Assembly (NCBI GenBank): GCA_005893265.1
Contig: VBOX01000002.1
Span: forward strand, 1-39,802
Reading direction: 5' to 3'
Length of the DNA: 39,802 bases
Source: Candidatus Eiseniibacteriota bacterium
Lineage (GTDB): Bacteria > Eisenbacteria > RBG-16-71-46 > SZUA-252
Shown here: positions 37,606-39,802 of the stretch, piece after piece
Numbering within the stretch: the first letter of the stretch is position 1
How the letters are laid out: each line of letters starts with the position of its first letter
Notes under the pieces: generated by a model
What the model was told of the DNA's origin: nothing
Seen by the model: the letters and a program-made list of their open reading frames with translations, nothing else
Database searches by the model: none
Position numbers and translations under genes: made by a program

Positions 37606-39758
37606 TCGAAGGGCTCCGGCGATTCGCGCGCGGGCGCGCGATCCTCCTGATCGGACTCTTCTCGGTCGCGTATCTCTCCTTCCAGATCGGCCGGCTGTTT
37701 CGCGCCGAACGCCTCATCACCGGAGGCGAGCTCTCGCTGCCGCTCGACGACAGCTTCATCTATCTGCAGTACGCGCGAGCCATCGCGGAAGGTCACCCCT
37801 TCGTGTACGCGGCGGGAAACGCACCGACGACGGGAGCGACAAGTCTTCTCTGGCCGTTCCTGCTGGCGCCGCCGCATTGGCTGCACCTGGGACCGACGCT
37901 GGCGATCGCCTGGGCGCTCGCGCTCGGGGCGGCCGCGCTCCTCGTGAGCGCGCTGCTCATGGCCCGCCTCGGGCGCTTGCTTGCGGGGACGCTCGGCATG
38001 CTGCTCGCGGTCGCGCTCTTCTTGGGAAACCCCCATCTCCTGTGGGGCTACATGAGCGGAATGGAGATCGGTCTTTACGCCACCGTCCTTCTGGGGACTC
38101 TGGTGCTCTACCTGAACGAGCGTGATGGGGGCACGTTCCCGCGGCTTCGCTGGTGCCTCTTCCTTCTCGCCGCGTCGCGGCCGGAAGGCGCCGTCTTGAG
38201 CGGCGTGCTCGGCCTGGTGATGGCGCACGACCGCTGGCGGGCCTCCCGGGCGGAACATGGTCCGCGCTTCTGGAGCGCCGCGCTGCTCATGCCCTTCGCG
38301 GCGGCCGCGCTTCCCTTCCTCGTCAACCTCGCCGCCTCTGGCTCGATCGAATCCACCAGCTCCCAGGCGAAGTCGATCCTCGCCGAGCCGCACCCCGACG
38401 TCCGTCACAAGTACCTGACCGACTCTCCCAGGGTGTGGCTTTCGATCGTGACGGCATACCTCTCCTGGCTCCAGCTTGATGGAGATGGGAACCTGGTTCG
38501 GCGGTACTGGATTCCGAGCGCCGCCGCGCTTGCTCTGTTCGCCGCATTCTCGTTCCTGCCGCGCCGCCGTCCCTGGGCCGATGGGCGCGCGCTCCTTCTG
38601 CTCTTTCCGGCCGCCGTCGTCGTCGACTCGCTTCCGGTCGTGTGGGCGGTGCATCTCTACCGCTACCAACAAGGCTTCTATCCGATTCTCCTGGCCTGCT
38701 TCGCGGCCGGGCTCGCCCGCGCGGCGACGCTCGCGTGGGGGCGCCTTCCGCGCTACGTCGGCGCGCCTCTGGCGGCGTTCATCGTCGTCGCGCCCCTCGC
38801 TGGGTGGGCGCCCACGGCCACGGACGTGTACGACAGGGTAATCCTTTTCTATGGACACAATTGCGAGAACATCCTCCACCAGCAGGTGAAGGTCGGCCGC
38901 TGGATCGACCATAACCTCCCCCGGAACGCGGTCGTGGGCATGAACGACGCGGGCGCGATCGCGTACTACGGGAACCGGCAGACCTTGGACTTGCTGGGGC
39001 TCACGACGGAGGGATTCGCCAAGGTCTATCGCGCGGGAATCGGATGCATGTTCGAGAAGCTGAGACGGCTTCCTCCACAAAAGCTACCGACCTATTTCGC
39101 GATCTATCCGGAGTGGTTTCCTTACCTGAAATCGAGCGGGGTCCTGGGGCCGGAGATCTTCCGCGCCCACCTGGGGTACAACACGATTTGCGGGGGAGAA
39201 GACAAGGTCGTCTATCCCGCCGAGTGGATCGACGTCGTTCCCGCCGATTCGGTGATTCTCCCGCATCCGGAAATTGAGGGCATGAAGCTTCGCGATTCCT
39301 TCGACCTGGCCTGGCTCGAGGACGAACGGCGTCACGAATGGAAGGCGTACGGGTACGAGTACGATGAGAAGCGATCGCGATGGAAGAAGAACGCCAGCGT
39401 GCTCCCCCGCGACATCCTCCGCCAATACGTCTACGCCGACCGTCCCACGCGGCCGATCGCGGACGCGGGAAGGAAAGTCTTCGGTTGGGAGCGGTTCCGC
39501 GTGAGCGCCGAGCCCGGAAAGGACCTCTCGCTCGTGATGCGGACCGACGCCTGGTATCCGAACCGCCTCAGGGTGAGCGTCGACGGATCCGCGGCCGGCG
39601 CTTGGGCGATCGCCCGATCGGAGACTGCCTGGGTCGAGCCCGCGTTCAAGATCCCGGGTAGGCTGATCGCGCGGGCGCGACCCGAGATCGAGATCAGGCG
39701 CGAGGACCCGCAGGACGGCGGAGATTACGCGCCGTTTCACTATTGGATCTTTCAGTAG
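37602..39758 (+). CDS. Multi-TM GT-C-type glycosyltransferase-like protein
   Basis: LPLDDSFIYLQYARAIAEGHPFVYAAGNAPTTGATSLLWPFLLAP plus TM helices and a large extracytoplasmic C-terminal domain; GTGA overlap with upstream gene. Confidence 0.8.
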   Translation: MIEGLRRFARGRAILLIGLFSVAYLSFQIGRLFRAERLITGGELSLPLDDSFIYLQYARAIAEGHPFVYAAGNAPTTGATSLLWPFLLAPPHWLHLGPTLAIAWALALGAAALLVSALLMARLGRLLAGTLGMLLAVALFLGNPHLLWGYMSGMEIGLYATVLLGTLVLYLNERDGGTFPRLRWCLFLLAASRPEGAVLSGVLGLVMAHDRWRASRAEHGPRFWSAALLMPFAAAALPFLVNLAASGSIESTSSQAKSILAEPHPDVRHKYLTDSPRVWLSIVTAYLSWLQLDGDGNLVRRYWIPSAAALALFAAFSFLPRRRPWADGRALLLLFPAAVVVDSLPVVWAVHLYRYQQGFYPILLACFAAGLARAATLAWGRLPRYVGAPLAAFIVVAPLAGWAPTATDVYDRVILFYGHNCENILHQQVKVGRWIDHNLPRNAVVGMNDAGAIAYYGNRQTLDLLGLTTEGFAKVYRAGIGCMFEKLRRLPPQKLPTYFAIYPEWFPYLKSSGVLGPEIFRAHLGYNTICGGEDKVVYPAEWIDVVPADSVILPHPEIEGMKLRDSFDLAWLEDERRHEWKAYGYEYDEKRSRWKKNASVLPRDILRQYVYADRPTRPIADAGRKVFGWERFRVSAEPGKDLSLVMRTDAWYPNRLRVSVDGSAAGAWAIARSETAWVEPAFKIPGRLIARARPEIEIRREDPQDGGDYAPFHYWIFQ

Positions 39759-39759
39759 G

Positions 39760-39784
39760 CCCGCGCCGAAAACGAAAGCGCGGG
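39760..39784 (+). terminator. Weak hairpin after the GT-C gene (no T-tract)
   Basis: cccgcgc-cgaaaacgaaa-gcgcggg. Confidence 0.35.
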
Positions 39785-39802
39785 GTAGGCGTGTTACCCA
39801 CC

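Noticed and set aside
37578-39080. 500-aa minus-strand ORF antisense to the GT-C gene
   Set aside because: Charged low-complexity shadow of a hydrophobic membrane-protein gene.

Overview
This 39.8 kb window is a GC-rich bacterial chromosome segment dominated by housekeeping genes, almost all on the minus strand. Read 5'->3' on the minus strand it encodes: the type IV pilus operon pilM-N-O-P-Q, aroK, rsmD, coaD, an aspartate aminotransferase, an FmdB-type zinc ribbon, an NAD-type isocitrate dehydrogenase, obg, a HEAT-repeat protein, dprA, an LPLAT acyltransferase, a GAF sensor histidine-kinase-like protein, tRNA-Phe and tRNA-Thr, a glmM-like mutase, glmS, ridA, selD and selC (tRNA-Sec), a small membrane protein, a DUF5683 protein, lepA, lepB, hemW, hrcA-grpE-dnaJ with a CIRCE operator, rsmE, rpsU-mutS2-dnaG-rpoD, tRNA(CAU), tRNA-Val and a coiled-coil/zinc-ribbon protein. 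The plus strand carries a DUF3467 gene and two GT-C/DUF2723-like membrane proteins. I saw no CRISPR array, transposase, phage gene or obvious defence island. The points most worth a second look are: (i) glmS, lepA and rsmE each lack an internal segment and change reading frame at the junction, which suggests systematic assembly error or real pseudogenes; (ii) dnaJ appears to start at a CUG codon behind a strong Shine-Dalgarno; (iii) a full-consensus sigma-54 -24/-12 motif followed by a long inverted repeat lies upstream of pilM; (iv) the GAF 'histidine kinase' has lost its phospho-acceptor His and key ATP-site residues; (v) selC is encoded directly downstream of selD; (vi) a perfect 13-bp hairpin lies between rpsU and mutS2 in the rpsU-dnaG-rpoD operon. 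I did not find a clearly new multigene system. Family names come from motif recognition by eye, with no database search.
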